A DNA stretch of 64,000 nucleotides from Terana coerulea (GCA_024811115.1 JAKOGH010000681.1:124001-188000), one strand, 5' to 3'. Shown: positions 46,795-59,800, counted from the stretch's first letter. The notes: generated by a model not told the origin, from the sequence alone. Translations and numbers: made by a program.

Positions 46795-48089
46795 ATGACG
46801 ATCACCGTGCCGGACCACTGGATAGAGAAGCTTATGAACTGCGAAAACCTTACGGAGCCAGAGATGAAGACTCTCTGCGAGCGCGTACGGTGCATTTTGA
46901 TGGAGGAATCAAACATTCAGCCCGTCTCAAGTCCAGTCACCATCTGCGGGGATATCCACGGGCAGTACTGGGACCTGCTCGAGCTGCTTCGGAAGGGGGC
47001 AAACCGCCAGACACGAGCTACATCTTTATGGCACGTAGGTGCTCTTTTGGCATGGCATCACTGGCCCGCTCAAACTCTCCCAGGGCGACTTTGTCGACCG
47101 CGGCCACTATAGTCTCGAGACCGTCTCACTGCTGCTCGTGCTGAAAGCGAAGTGCGTCTATTTGCTCTTTTCCGGGCTAGGGTGGCGTTGAGCGGAGATC
47201 TAGGTACCCTGACAAGATCACGCTACTGCGAGGGAACCACGAGAGCCGGCAGATTACGCAAGTGTACGGATTCTACGGTGCGCGTCGCTTTCGGTTGAGT
47301 TGCCCGAGCGTGACTAAGACTCCGCCAGATGAATGCCAGCAGAAGTACGGCAGTGCACTTGTGTGGAAAGCATGTTGTAGTGTGTTCGACTACATGAATC
47401 TGGCTGCGGTCGGTATATGCTCCAGCTCCTTATCTCAGTTTCTCACAAAGTATACAGATCATTGACGGCGAGACGCTATGCGTGCATGGTGGATTGTCCC
47501 CGGACATAAGGACGCTTGACCAGATCAGAGTACTTTCTCGTGCACAAGAAATCCCACATGAAGGCGCTTTCTGCGGTCAGTTCGTCAGCGAGCTGTCTCG
47601 AGCGTATCTCTGATAGTCTGTCTGCAGATCTGATGTGGTCGGACCCCGACGACGTAGAGAACTGGGCAGTAAGCCCCCGCGGAGCAGGTTGGCTGTTCGG
47701 GTCCAGCGTCACGCAAGAGGTCCGTCTGTTACGCACAACACCTCATACACCTCAGCAACTGACCCATTGCACAGTTCAACCATGTAAACTCATTACGACT
47801 TATTGCAAGAGCGCATCAACTCGTGCAGGAAGGCTACAAGTACATGTTTGACGAGCAACTGGTCACTGTCTGGTCGGCGCCGAACTACTGCTACCGGTGC
47901 GGCAACAATGCCTCAATATTGACAGTACGCGAGGATGGTACGCGGCATTTCACCGTCTATGAGGCAGCACCGGAGAATGCGAATGATAAGGGGCAGAGGA
48001 ATCGGAAGATGGTACGTCAACGACAGCTCCCTTCGTCGGACAAAGGCTGACTTCGTTGGATTTAGGGCTCGATGCAGTACTTCGTATGA
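46795..48089 (+). CDS. PP6/Sit4-like serine/threonine phosphatase catalytic subunit
   Basis: Starts [20 protein letters not shown]. Metal and catalytic motifs: [104 protein letters not shown], and [16 protein letters not shown]. The wording is that of the PP6/Sit4/Ppe1 branch of the PP2A family. Two oddities: the protein ends YFV where the family ends YFL, losing the Leu that is carboxymethylated; and the second intron (47031-47083) appears to use a GC donor (ATG|GCACGT...CAG). A G is missing from the GGGGG at 46995-46999 ([14 protein letters not shown] is expected). It may be a diverged second copy and not the essential one, since it sits within an AKR array. Confidence 0.87.
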
Positions 48090-48400
48090 TCCATCATGAC
48101 TACATTGGTCGGGTTTCCGCGTAATTTATACATTTTCTTGCTCGGCGGCGTGGCCACCGAGGGCTCATCAAGACCGGGCTACCATGCAAGTAGGTGCAAG
48201 AGATGCACGGGGACCATGCGGGAGACAATCTTTATTGCAATGCCTCGCCGACGTTTAACATCCTTGCGGCGGTTTTGTGCGACATACAATACACCAGCTT
48301 CCTTGCCGCCTCTTTACTTGCGAACGTTAACTTTCTAGGACTACATGCTCTGACGTTGGTCAGCAAACAGTGAAGCAAATTGAAGCCCGCTTCGTGGTCC
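48090..48400. other. 3' flank of phosphatase
   Basis: No supported feature. Confidence 0.45.
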
Positions 48401-49284
48401 CTACCAACTAGCGGAGCTTTGTTTTACCCACGCTCTTGCTATGCATGGCAATGTGAGCTCTTCTCGCAGATCGTAACAACCCGCTCATTCATGTCTTCCT
48501 TCTACAATCCATGCGATGCAAAGTCAGTGCCGACCAGACTATATGCGCCTTTTCCCGACTCTGACGCTTGCCGGCAGACTACGCTATTAATCATAGATTG
48601 ACACCGTTTATATCTATGCAAAACCACTACAACTTGGTATATCGTGAGGAGAAATTGTGAGATGTTCCCAACGCTGAAGGTTCGTCCAATTTTGACTCCC
48701 TTCATCGGTTTGAAACGCCAATTGTTGTATCGATGACAGATGTTCGGCGTGGGCGCGATCACTTGGTTGCCTCTCACTCGCGGCCTACTCAATCGCCCTG
48801 CCGCCGAAGGAAAGAAAAGCACCAGAGCTCAGATCGACTCGTACGCACAGAGCGATCGAGCCACTTGCCCCGTTGCTGACCAAAATCACCTTTAGGTGGG
48901 TTCACAGCTATGCTGGACCTGGGACCTCGGAGGCCATCAAGAGGTCAGCGCTTGCTTCGCTCGTGCCGCATAGCTTGTAGACAATTTACGTAACTGCAGG
49001 GTCGAGGAAATTGCAAAGAAAAAGGGCCTCACCATGGCGCAGGTTGCCATCGCTTGGAACTTGTCCAAGTAGCACGTTACGGCCCGATCATGGGTACCAC
49101 GTCTCTGGATTACTTGAAGGAAATCATCGGTATGTCACTAACTCTCACCAGCTACTGGTCTTTACCCGAACGTCAATGCTGACCAGTTGCTCACTTAGCG
49201 GCAGATGACGTCAAATTGACTGACGAAGACATTGCATATCTCGAGGAGCCGTACAAGCCCACTGCTGTTTTCGGACACGTCTAG
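48401..49284 (+). pseudogene. Decayed aldo/keto reductase copy
   Basis: Only the second half of the gene survives: CYAWQ near 48440, [20 protein letters not shown] near 48580-48645, a frame break at YREE(K)L*, FGVGAITWLPLTRGLLNRPA, a Tyr/Gly exon (WVHSYAGPGTSEAIKR), VEEIAKKKGLTMAQVAIAWN followed by a stop (SK*), and the end [13 protein letters not shown]. The N-terminal exons with the nucleotide-binding start and catalytic Asp, Tyr, Lys and His are absent. The pattern of a stop, a break and loss of the 5' half differs from the single-base breaks elsewhere and looks like real decay. It lies in the same orientation as AKR 5. Confidence 0.85.
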
Positions 49285-49929
49285 ACACAGGAGCTTCAGG
49301 CAAGAAGTTCTTACATACGAGTTTGCAAATACAGACACCTCAAATATTTTCATACCGCGAACGCTAGGTTAGCACCCACTCGGTCTGGGATAAGCACGAT
49401 GATTTTGTATTATCATCTCTCGCTGCGGCTGCGGGGCTGGCCAGACGCTCTTCGTGACTTACGTAGTAGGTGAGCTGCACAGGACCGATGCCAGGGGTTA
49501 GTGGGTACGCCGCCCAGTGGGAGTCACTGCTGGTTGAAAGCGACCTTCGGATCAAAGAGTCAGCCGAGGCCTGGGACCTTTGACTTTTCTTCCACAGGGG
49601 ATGCGTTGCCCTGCGGCATGGCTTACGGACTACTTGCTGACTACGCGTCTGGATGTACGTGTCGTGTCGGCGCAGCCGCCGGCCCGGAAGAATATACGAC
49701 TCGGAGTGTGCCACTCACGACAGCGTGGAGCTTTTCGAGGGTCAAGATGAAGACCTGTGACTTTAGCCCTACGCTTGGCTGAGTGTTATTACCGAGTCAC
49801 ATCGGGATATGCCATCGGGATATGTGAACGTGCAGTAAAGTATAAAAGTGCGGGCTCGTAGGAGGGACCTCTAGCTCAATCCTTCTGATTTCAAGACCGG
49901 CTTCTCTCCAGAACTCCAACGCCACCGAT
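49285..49929. other. Intergenic upstream of AKR 5
   Basis: TATAAAAG at 49841-49848 is 89 nt before the AKR 5 start. Other short open frames have no motifs. Confidence 0.5.
49841..49848 (+). promoter_or_regulatory. TATA box of AKR 5
   Basis: TATAAAAG, 89 nt before ATG 49930; the same spacing as at AKR 1, 3 and 4. Confidence 0.7.
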
Positions 49930-51633
49930 ATGTCTACCGCGGGTACCAAGAAAATGCAATACGGTACGAGAGTCTCACGGCGAGGTGTCATTGAGACGCT
50001 CATATATTCTATTGCAGTTCGTCTGGGAAATTCCGGACTCAAGGTCTCCAAAATCATCCTCGGGTGCATGTCGTATGGCCTCAATGTGTGGCTAGATTGG
50101 GTGCTCGAGGAAGAAGAGGCAATCAAGCACATTCAATTTGCGTGTGTGATGTGTGTCATTCAACGTCTTGGTCTAATAATTCTCTCGCATCAGCTATGAC
50201 AACGGGATTCAAACGTTTGACACTGCCAACGTGGGTAAATTTATGTCCTTTTGGAGCATTTCGTTGTAACGTTGTTTGCGTACAGATTTATTCCAATGGT
50301 CATTCCGAGATTGTTCTCGGCAATGCTATCAAGAAATTGAACTTGCCTCGGGAAGAGCTTGTAATAATGACTAAGGTTGGTCGTAAATCGCGCGTCTGTG
50401 CCCACTTGCATTAATGCGATATGCCATAGGTCTTTGGCGCAGTCACTTCTGATCCATCCCTCCAAGTATATGGGACAGAAGCGGAGCAAGGACAAGGCAT
50501 CATCAACCAGAGAGGCCTCAACCGTAAAGTACTAGCCTTACATTCGGATATGCCGTTCTGTATCTGACATCCTGCCACAGCACATCTTCGACTCCGTGAA
50601 GGCCAGCCTGAAACGTCTGCAGCTGGACTATATCGATGTCCTACAATGTATGCTCCCTCTATCAGTATTCTCAGTTCTTCAGCTAAAACGACTCGTAGGC
50701 CACAGGTTCGACCAGGATACGCCCATTGAGGAGACCATGCAGGCCCTTCACGACGTCGTCAAGGCAGGATATGTCCGCTATATTGGCATGAGTTCTTGCT
50801 ATGCATGGCAATGTGAGTCGTATCCACCTCGCGGAAGCTTTTATGGCTTACGATAGTCTCTTCCGACAGTCAACGCAATGCAAAGCACGTAGTACGTTTT
50901 AAGTTTCAAGTGTTACTTGCTGATGCCTTCACTGCTATTGCTAGACTATGCCGTCAATAACAAGCTCACGCCGTTCATCTCGATGCAGAACCATTACAAC
51001 CTCGTTTACCGTGAGGAGGAACGCGAAATGCTCCCCACGTTGAAGGTACGGCTACAGCGCCCCCTATTACAAACCGCAAATGAAACTTCGTGCTCTTGTA
51101 GCTGTTCGGCGTCGGAGTGATTCCTTGGTCGCCTCTCGCTCGAGGCGTTGTCACACGGCCCAACTCGAAACGCAACGATACTACTCGATCGCAATCTGAC
51201 ATGTAAGTAATCTCATGCACGCTGTCACGAACTGCAAGTTTAATATAAATGTAGCTGGGCCAAGGGGTACACTGGCCCGGGAACTGAGGAAATTGTCGAT
51301 CGGTTCGTTTCCCGCATCGCATACAACCGCGTTGAGCTCATGATAGTCCATGGATGTAGCGTTGAAGAAATAGCCAAGAAGCGGGGCATCACAATGGCCC
51401 AAGTTGCACTTGCTTGGGAACTCTCGAAAGACAGCGTCACCGCGCCTATCGTCGGTACCACCCACCTCGACAACTTGAAGGAGCTCATCAGTCCGTTCAC
51501 TGCCGGAAACCTTCTAGAATCTGTAGAGCTGACTGCGCTTGCTGTAGATGCCGTGGATATCAGGCTTACTGAAGAGGAGATCAAGCATCTTGAAGAGCCG
51601 TACAAGCCTACCGCTGTCTTCGGACACTGGTAG
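49930..51633 (+). CDS. Aldo/keto reductase 5
   Basis: The only intact plus-strand copy, from [12 protein letters not shown] to [10 protein letters not shown]. Blocks: [112 protein letters not shown] and [13 protein letters not shown]. Loop sequence puts it with AKR 1 and 2. Cytosolic NADPH-dependent carbonyl reductase by family. Residue FGHW replaces the common FGHQ terminus. Exon-intron layout matches the minus-strand copies, so the array arose by duplication with one inversion. Confidence 0.9.
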
Positions 51634-51837
51634 ATCATCTTGCGGTCGAGTACAAGTGCTCTCACGGTGGATAGCCTTCCTGGGAGTTGGAATGCATTTG
51701 CCAGAAAAATCTTGTAGCATTCGGGGTTGTGCTCGAACGGTGTGTGCGACAGTCAAGTATCCAGCTAATATTTGTTACATCGTAATTTCAATCTGAACCC
51801 CGACGTGACCTGCTAGTTTATGCTTTACTCCTATCAC

Positions 51838-52462
51838 TCAGTTGATACTCCATGTGATCGGAATGCGTCCCGCGGCCAACGGAGACAGCTCCTGGAAGGC
51901 AGCAGGAGACATGTCCAGGTCGGTTGGACCCGCGCAACCACCGCAACGGTCAACGAGAGTCACAGTAATGGTCTTGCCGGCATCTAAGAAAAAGTCAGCA
52001 CGTTCAAGAACGTTACGGTATGCACTCAAGCTCACGGTGAACTGTGGCCTTCTTGCCGCAAATTGGGTTCCTAAATAAGATTTGTTAGGTTCCAATCGCC
52101 AGGGTTTAAACAGCCGCGACGGCAGCGATGGTACTCACTTGTTTGGGTTCGCGCCCGCTCCACTGCAGCATTACATTGATAAGAAATTGCAAAACTCAAG
52201 GCCTATATAGGAAAGAGCTTACGGGAAGGTATCGAAGAATTGGTGAGATACTGCGGCGATGTGATCCGTGTCGTGGTTCGTAATGCCGCATGCGCCAAGC
52301 CCGGTGGCGTAATATGTACCTGGTCAACTAAATCAGTAGATGACAAGACCCAGAACGAGTGAACGGAAGCATACCGTCTCCGTTATGAACGCCGGCAGGG
52401 GCGCCGTAAGTAATGCCAGTTATGGCGAGCAAGGTATAGAGGGTGGCTGTCTTGAAGAACAT
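51838..52462 (-). CDS. Small secreted double-psi beta-barrel (RlpA/barwin-like) protein
   Basis: Five or more short exons on the minus strand, about 120 residues. Signal peptide MFFKTATLYTLLAITGITYG, then APAGVHNGDG, the barrel start TYYATGLGACGITNHDTDHI, AAVSHQFFDTF, NPICGKKATVH, and the end TVTLVDRCGGCAGPTDLDMS followed by PAAFQELSPLAAGRIPITWS. This is the DPBB fold of expansin-like and RlpA-like fungal proteins. The catalytic-type Asp (VDRCGGC, LDMSP) is present. No carbohydrate-binding module. Such proteins are secreted and bind or loosen cell-wall glucans, or act as effectors or elicitors. CTATATAAG (52598-52606) gives a TATA about 140 nt upstream. Confidence 0.88.
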
Positions 52463-53250
52463 CTTGGAGTTCGTAATGGTAGAGATGTGGAAGACTTAGT
52501 GGTCGTAAAAAGAGGGGCACCTGGCCGAAGAAGATGAAGGTGAAGGAGCGGTGTTGGGAGAGGTCAACTCTGGAGAGCATAGTCCACCATGACTTCGGCT
52601 TATATAGCCTGTGGCCTGTGAGCGATCAGCTCTTACAAGCAAGTAAATAACGTTGATGCAGCAACTCACCATCGATTCATCAAAGCACGAGTGTAGCTTT
52701 GAGATGGCCTTCGGGTACAGATGTAGCTGAGTATTTACTGATGTAAGCAGATGCGTCCCGGCAGTTCATACCACGTAACACGGGCCACTGGTGGAAGTCT
52801 ATTTACTTGTTGAATTTGATATGAAGTGTGAGGGCCAAAGGTGCTTACTCATTCCGTCGTCCACAGAGTAACGCTACCGGTCATCATGATGCCCAGAGCA
52901 AACTCGAGCTCGACGTTTCATGTGATTTCCACGTGCGGGAGCATTCGGTTCATTTCTCAGTCGAGCGAGGTAGCGACGAGTATGACTTGGGTTTGTGAGT
53001 AGGCTGTATCGGCATCTGGAGTGTCAAGCAAGCAGTAGTCAAGGACACAGCCGTGTCGCTCTCAAACACTAGGGGAGGCGCTGCGCTTTGTTTGCATCTG
53101 TTAGGTTCCGAAGTCGCCGGTTACCAAATGCGGATATGTGGCTACCATCACAGCTGAATTTAGCAGTATCGTCAGCGATTACGCTCAATTGCATATCGAC
53201 TATAGTACAAATTCAAACTGGGGTCTGCGTTGCAATAGTTCCAGATGGTT
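52463..53250. other. Intergenic
   Basis: TATA box for the DPBB gene at 52598-52606 (minus). The remainder shows no gene, RNA or repeat that I can support. Confidence 0.45.
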
Positions 53251-55690
53251 TCAAGGGGCGATTTCGATGCGTTTGAGCAGTCCTTCGATGTGCTCAAGCT
53301 TCTTGTCCTGTATCTATGCCAGCTACTGAACGCCAGTTTCAAAGCGGAGTAAGGCAGAGCAACATACTGGAACAATGTTCTCCGTCCCAATTGTGTCTTC
53401 TATCAGAAGACGATAGATATGTACTTCCTTTTCTTGTCCCATCCGGTACACACGACCTACGGCTTGTTCCTGTGAAGCTTTCAAGTTTCAACCTCAGAGC
53501 CTTCCAAATCAGTGTTGGCGGACTTACCTCAAGATAGGGGTTCCACCATGGCTCTAAGAATATCACACGGTTACAGGAGGTGATGTTCAGACCTGAACAT
53601 CTTACGGTTTAGGGCGATTCCAATCATACAACGCAACTGGAACTCACCGACACCGCCGCTCTACATTGTCATGAGGAGAATCTTGCACTTGTCGTTGTTT
53701 TCGATGCCCCGAAGGGCGTCCGTTCTTTTAGATTGGCTCATTTCCCCATAATCTAAGGACGAAGATAAGAACGCTATGGATCAGATATTGCATGGCTACG
53801 TACAAGCTCCGTACTGCCGACCCGCAGCCTTCAAATGTTGTTCGAGTATTTGGAGGGAAGATTGGAAAGTTGACTGTTACCAAATGGTTAGGTGTCATGG
53901 GGATGACATAATGCCCTAAACTCACAAAGATGATGACCTTGTCGCGACCGCGTGATTCTGTCTCAATGTCGTCCAGCAACTTAAGAAGCAACCGCAGCTT
54001 CGTGGAGACGAAACCAGTATTGAAGAGATCTGTAACACTTTGGAGAACTCGGGGTAGGTGCTGGTCAGTAACGATGACGTCGGACATCTCGTCTGCCTCG
54101 TCCGCGAATGCAGGACCGAGGCTGGCCAGACTGCAATAGACCATCAAAACTCGGCTCATGTAATTGAAGAGTGAGAAATTGCCTGACCTTTCTGCGACCG
54201 CGAAGACGTCCCCATCATTGTAATCCCGGTTACCACTGGTTCCCTCTTCGAGTATGTCGCCGTTTGCCTCAGCCTGAGATAGCGCTCGTCAACAGACTCG
54301 GATGGATGCAGGCTATGGATATGAGTAAGCGCAAGCAGGCTCGGCGGAGCGCCAGGAACTCACTTTGCCTCAGTCGGGTGAACTTTGCAAACCGCCCGCG
54401 GTGTACATGATCCTTCAAGATATAGCGATAAATAAGTTGCTCGTCGCGAGTGAGGCGTGCCTTTGACGTATGGTTGTGTCGCGCGGGAAGCCCGATCAAC
54501 GCTCTTTGGGTGAGACTAGATATTTTAGGTCTTTATAACAAGCCTTCCTGGAGAATCGCCTGTGGAGCATTGTCAGTCGATCAGTCGCTTCACGAGCTCA
54601 ACGAGGTCGAAGTGTACCTCGAACGTGGTAGATTCTTCTCTCCCACCCGGTATGCTCTTAACGAATGACGCTGTGCGAAGACGCTCGAAGCTGTCGAGCT
54701 TGGCGAGTCCGGCGAACTCCCGGCCGAGGAGTTTCAGCTGCACATACAAATCCATTGGGCAGTTCTGTGAGACCAAAAACTCAGAACAGTTGCTCGATGT
54801 AAGAGGCCCAAGTTTCAGACGTATCTGCATGGGAGTTGCAGTCAGACAGAGCGCCGTGCTGACTTCCAAATCTAAACAAGCTTCACAGGTCGCTCCCTTC
54901 GAGCCTCTAACGGTATGCGATTCATCGAAGACGACGCGGCCCCACTGCATGACAAAGAAAGGAGCATGGGACTGCAGAAATTCCGGAGAAAAGCTCAGGT
55001 TCGGGTTCCTTCATCTCTTCTCTCACTTTTCGACGCTGTTGATTAAGTTGGGCGTAGGTAGCCAACTGAAAGAAATAAACTCCGTTAAATGATATCGTTT
55101 GGCAGGTACGAGTATCTAACCCACCACAATGTCATAGTCTGTCATACGCCAGGATTCTGAAGAGACAAGATAAGTGCTAGGGTGGTACCTCAATGAAATG
55201 GCCTCACCTATCCTAGACCAGACCCATCCAGAACTAGAATTATCTGAATGATAGAACAGGACTTTCAAGCCAGGCGCAAACCGCTTGATCTTGCTTTGCC
55301 ACTGTCTCATCATGTCGAGGCTGGGACAAAGGGTGCTGCACGAAACGCATATGCGGTGAGTGTCATAACGAGTACAGCATGGTGATCGTGCTTACAGAGT
55401 AGGTTCCCGAAGCTTTCGCGCATGTGAGCCCGGTGAAGCATATCAGAGCGATGGTCACGACCGACTTCCCAAGACTGACCAGACCTCAAGTGAGTAATGC
55501 ATCCATAATGGTCACAACCGGCGAAATTACCCTGTATCCCAAGCAAACAACGTTCCAACCTAACCCATATTATGGTTGGACCTGAGCTCCCTGCGCGCTT
55601 TGTTTTCGCGAGCCATGATCGTCCGCAAGTCTCGTCTTTGCCACTCATGCAGTTCTCCGCGAAATATGAAGTCCTTTCCACCAGGGAGGC
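53251..55690 (-). pseudogene. Degenerate SNF2-family DNA-dependent ATPase
   Basis: Read on the minus strand, the order of SNF2 blocks is kept: DFIFRGELHEWQRRDL, DTGLGKSVVTIALI (Walker A), DMMRQWQSKIKRFAPGLKVL, WGRVVFDESH (motif II, DESH), LCLTATPMQ (III), CPMDLYVQLKLLG, LRLLLKLLDDIETESRGRDK followed by VIIFV (IV), KILLMTM-SGGVG, NRVIFLEPWWNP (V) and QAVGRVYRMGQ-like (VI), ending HIEGLLKRIEIAP. A TAG lies in frame just before the Walker A exon (about 55560), the exon after it cannot be joined in frame to the next, and several splice sites are weak. It is a paralogue of the gene at 61.2 kb, in opposite orientation. Either a decayed copy or a gene with more sequence errors than its neighbours. 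Confidence 0.7.
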
Positions 55691-56806
55691 ACGCCCAGGG
55701 CTTCGTTCGGAACCGCACGTCGAGGCGTAGACCGGTTTCTGTGCGTTGTGCGCCCAGATGTGGCGGAGATCGTTGCTTGTGGCTCCGTTTGGCCTTGGGT
55801 AAACATTCCTGGATGCAATATGGTTTCTTGCCGGAAGGTAGTACTCGTCATCATAGACTTCAACATCATGAACTTCACTGAAGCCAGACCGGGAGCCTTG
55901 ATTGCGACAACCCGTGTCAGCGCATCTTCTCTATACCATGTCGAGAACCCCTCACCTTCCAGCCAAGTTGTGTTATGGGTGGTTGAGAGATATGGATAGA
56001 TGTAGGAGCGAAACACAACCCATGCCAGTACCGCCTATAGCAAGAGACCGAGCCACAGAGCTAACTCAAAATCTCGTAGATGAAACTGCCAAACGAAGGC
56101 TTTCTTGTGAGTTGGTAAGTCACTATGCATGATTCTGATTTCACGCACCTCTGAAAGTCCCACAGGCTGTGTATCCGACATTATATGAACCGCGATAGTC
56201 TGCAGAGGTATAAAAAGTTACACAGTGAGAGGCAATTGCGTCGGGCCCGTCATCCGTACTGTTTCAGTGTCCAGTTTGCAGAATCAGAGTGTCAGAGCGC
56301 CTTTATCGTCCGTGACGCTCAGTAGCTCTCACGGAGGACAATAGGGGTAGTAGCGCCATGTCGCGGGACAATGAAAGACTCGTCTGGAGGCGACGTGGAG
56401 GCAGGACAGGGCAGCGGCTCTAACCGGACGACGGAATGCGCGTCGTTTTTGTGAGCCCTCTTCTGCTATGGAGACAATCAGTACACGACATCTAATCAAC
56501 TCAGCCAAGCCACGTACTTGCATATCCATAGGAGTTTGCGGACTGTCTGCAGCGTTAGAAGGTGCAAGAACCTGAGTCACACTGGTATCGGGAGTGAGCT
56601 GATTGAAGCATGCGTATACTTCAACCGGTTCGCTCCCATAATGGCGACGCCAGCTTGGCCAAGGACTCCAGACATAGCTCAAACGCAAAACACAGGTCAT
56701 CCTCCCCCGAGCGTCGGAGAGAAACACGGTAAACAATATCAAGAAAAGATACACAAAACTACATCATCGAGACCAAAACGCTAGAATGAATAAGAATAAC
56801 ATGGCT
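55691..56806. other. Intergenic; possible 5' remains of the SNF2-like gene
   Basis: 55691-56000 may hold N-terminal exons of the degenerate SNF2-like gene. Beyond that there are only short frames (56329-56754 minus) without motifs. Confidence 0.4.
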
Positions 56807-59800
56807 TCAGTGCCTGACGGCTCGAGGCCGAGCCCGCTCCAACTGAGGCGCCGCTTGTCCGCTTCCACGCGCCCTCGGCTGCGCCTCAGCTTTGACGGCG
56901 GCGCGGGTGCGTGGGCGATGAGCCTGTGGCGCGGGCGCGGCGGGCCTCGCCGGCGGATGCACGCGTTGAGCGGCCGGCGCCAACGCAGGGATCGCAGGGA
57001 GCGCGCCCATCCCGATGCCCACCTGCCACACGCCAGGTGCCCCGCCGCGCTGCGCATGGCCGAGCGGGAGCGGCGCACCGTTGGGTGGGAGCATCGGCGC
57101 CATGGGAGGCACGAGGATGCCGGGGACAGCGCGGGCCGCGTTGGCGGGGCCTGCGGCGAGGTGGTTGTAGACGAACTGCCGATCCGCCGCGACCCGTGCT
57201 CGCACTCGTGCATCCGCTATCGCCTCTTCTCGCGCATGCAGCTCGCGCACTATCCGCTCCCGCTCCCGGGCCCGCGCGTCCGCTGCATGGAGTTGCAGCA
57301 TCCGCTCCCGCTGGGCGGCCCAGCCGCGGTCTGCGTTGTTGACGAGGTTCTGTGGAGGATGGTGGTGATGGTGGTGGTTGGGGTTGGTGCATATCGCCTG
57401 GAGCTGCGGGGCCTTGGGGAGGTCGACCTTGAGATCGGCGTCGTCGGCCTCGGGGTTGGTGCGTTTGTACTCTTCTTGCGCTTTACGCGCCGCCTCCGCG
57501 ACCTCGTCCGCGTGTCGCTTCTCCACATCCGTGTCCCACAACGCGCATTTCTTAGGATCCTTCGGGCCGTTGTACGGGGGTGCCTTTGCAGATGTCATAG
57601 CGGTGTCAGTCAAGTGGGTGCTAGGACGAGAATAAAAGCGACTGACTTGATTGAAGTGGTCATAACCTTGAATGATCTCGCGACACACATAACACGACAG
57701 CGTGCGACAGTGTGGACAGACAATTTTGTTGCACTGAGGAGCAAAACGTGAGCATTCTGAGGTGAGTTATATTGACGGATTACAACGTACACCAGATTCT
57801 TTGACGAAAGCCTTGTGACAACTTGGACAGTTGCGCATCAATGCCCGAGCTGGAAAAGATCCACTATCAGTAAAGATGATGAATAGAGGAAGTCACAAAC
57901 TCACTCATAGCCTCCTCGATAGTATGCCGCGCGTCAAGTTTCTTATCCTCATCCGCTTCTACAGCCATATATTAGCGATTAGCTGGCGAGGAAGTGTTTT
58001 AGTGATCATACCCTCGCAGCTCTTCGGCAGATGGTCCTAAGGGTCATATCAGCACGACTGCATGAATCAATTCGCCCAGCCTCACATCCACTCACCAACT
58101 TCTTACACTTCCGGCACGACACCGCGCCACAGTCCTCCCGCTCACACCTAAACAGCTTCTCCTGATCGTTCTCGATCACGACCTGGTACTCGCAGAACGG
58201 GCACTCCTCGAGCCCCTCGAGCCCCGCCGCCTCGAGCTCCTTGCGCTGGCACACGCGGTCATACAGCTCGAGGAGCTTCGGCGACAAGATGCGACGGAGC
58301 TCCTGCGGCGCGAACAACAGCTTGCAGCCGGATTGGTCGATGCACTTGATGTGGTGGTTGTGCTCGCCGAGCAGCGTCGACGCGTAGTTCGTGATGCAGT
58401 CCACGCAGAAGAGGTGCGTGTCGGGGCATTGGGTCATTTTGCTCTGTGTGCGGTCAAGCGTCAATGAGTCAATGAAGAATGCAGTTGGAGAAGTAAAGAG
58501 GCGCACGAAGGAGCAGTCCGAGAAGCAGCAGCCGCATTCGAAGCCTTCGCCTTCGTCCTCGACCTGGTCCCCGTTGAGCGCATCCGCGTGGAGTTTTTGC
58601 ACGAGCCACGCCCGCTCCTTCTCAAACTCGGCATCCGACCGCTGCGCTGCCTTTCCTTTCCCTTTCCGTTTCTTGACAGACGATGCCTTCCCGCCGCTGC
58701 CCCTAGCATCGCCAGGCGCGCCGTCAGCCTTGCCCTTGGCCCGCTGCTCGGCCCTAAGCGTCAAAAACGTCGGCGCATATAGCCGGTTGTTCTGCACGTA
58801 GTGTTGCTGCACGTGGTTTACCGGGATGTCGGGAAAGTCGTTGGAAAGCTGCAGCTATGGAAGAAAGACGCGGCCACTTGAGCTCGAGAAGGGTGACGGA
58901 AGACTGAGCACGTACCAGAGTCGTCTGGTCGTAGTACTTCCCGCCACTTCGCGGCCTGTCCTTACTCCCATAGTCCACCTCCTCAACCTTCCGCACCTTC
59001 GTCGCAGCCGCATGCTCACTCCCATCCGACGAACGCTTTCGTTTCCTCGAGCGCTTGGGATAGTCTGACTCCAGGAGCAGGTGTAGTACCGTTTGAAGGA
59101 CGCGTTCATAATCGGGTACGTCCGGCGCAACCACGCCGTCCTCCCCAACGAACCGTGCACTGAGTCGCTCATTGACGAGTTTGAGGACGTGCACCGGGTC
59201 GGCATCCTGAAAGATCTCGAGCACGCGAGCGACGGTGAGTGAGGTCGGGTCAACTTCTGGCTGTTCGGCCTGTGGCGGTGGAGCGAGCATCTTGCTCTTG
59301 CCTTTAGCTGATGTAGAGGGCCCCTCTGCGACGAGTGGCATGGGTGGGTTTCCAGGTGCAGCTTCGGCGCTCTCGCTCAGGAGGCGAGAGACGTCCTGCT
59401 CAGACCGACTGTGACGTAGATTGGGTTTCGCCTCTGCTGGTGGAACAGGCGCAGGCGCATTTGAGGAGCCAGCCACTTGTAGTACTGATACTGTGTCAGG
59501 CTGCGGCGCGTTTGAAGTGCTATCTGGATTTCCGGACGGGTGAGAAGGACTGGTCAATAGTGTGTTCACCGCCTTAGGGTAGCTTGGGCTTTCTATTAGT
59601 GTTTGTACCACGGTTTCAACGATGCGTTCATTCAAGAGTTCGCGCTCCTCATCTTCCTCGTCGTCATTTTCGCTGCCTAGAAGGTCTCTCTGCAAAACTA
59701 TGAGGGTGTCCAGATACTCGCGGTCGACGTCGGGCAGAATTTCCAATACCTGGGCAACGATGCGGTCGGTGCCGTTTGCAAGCATGGGTACGTCCTGTGG

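Noticed and set aside
38271..51633. Polyketide biosynthetic cluster on the basis of versiconal-reductase similarity
   Set aside because: No polyketide synthase, P450 or cluster regulator lies in the window; the AKR group is broad.
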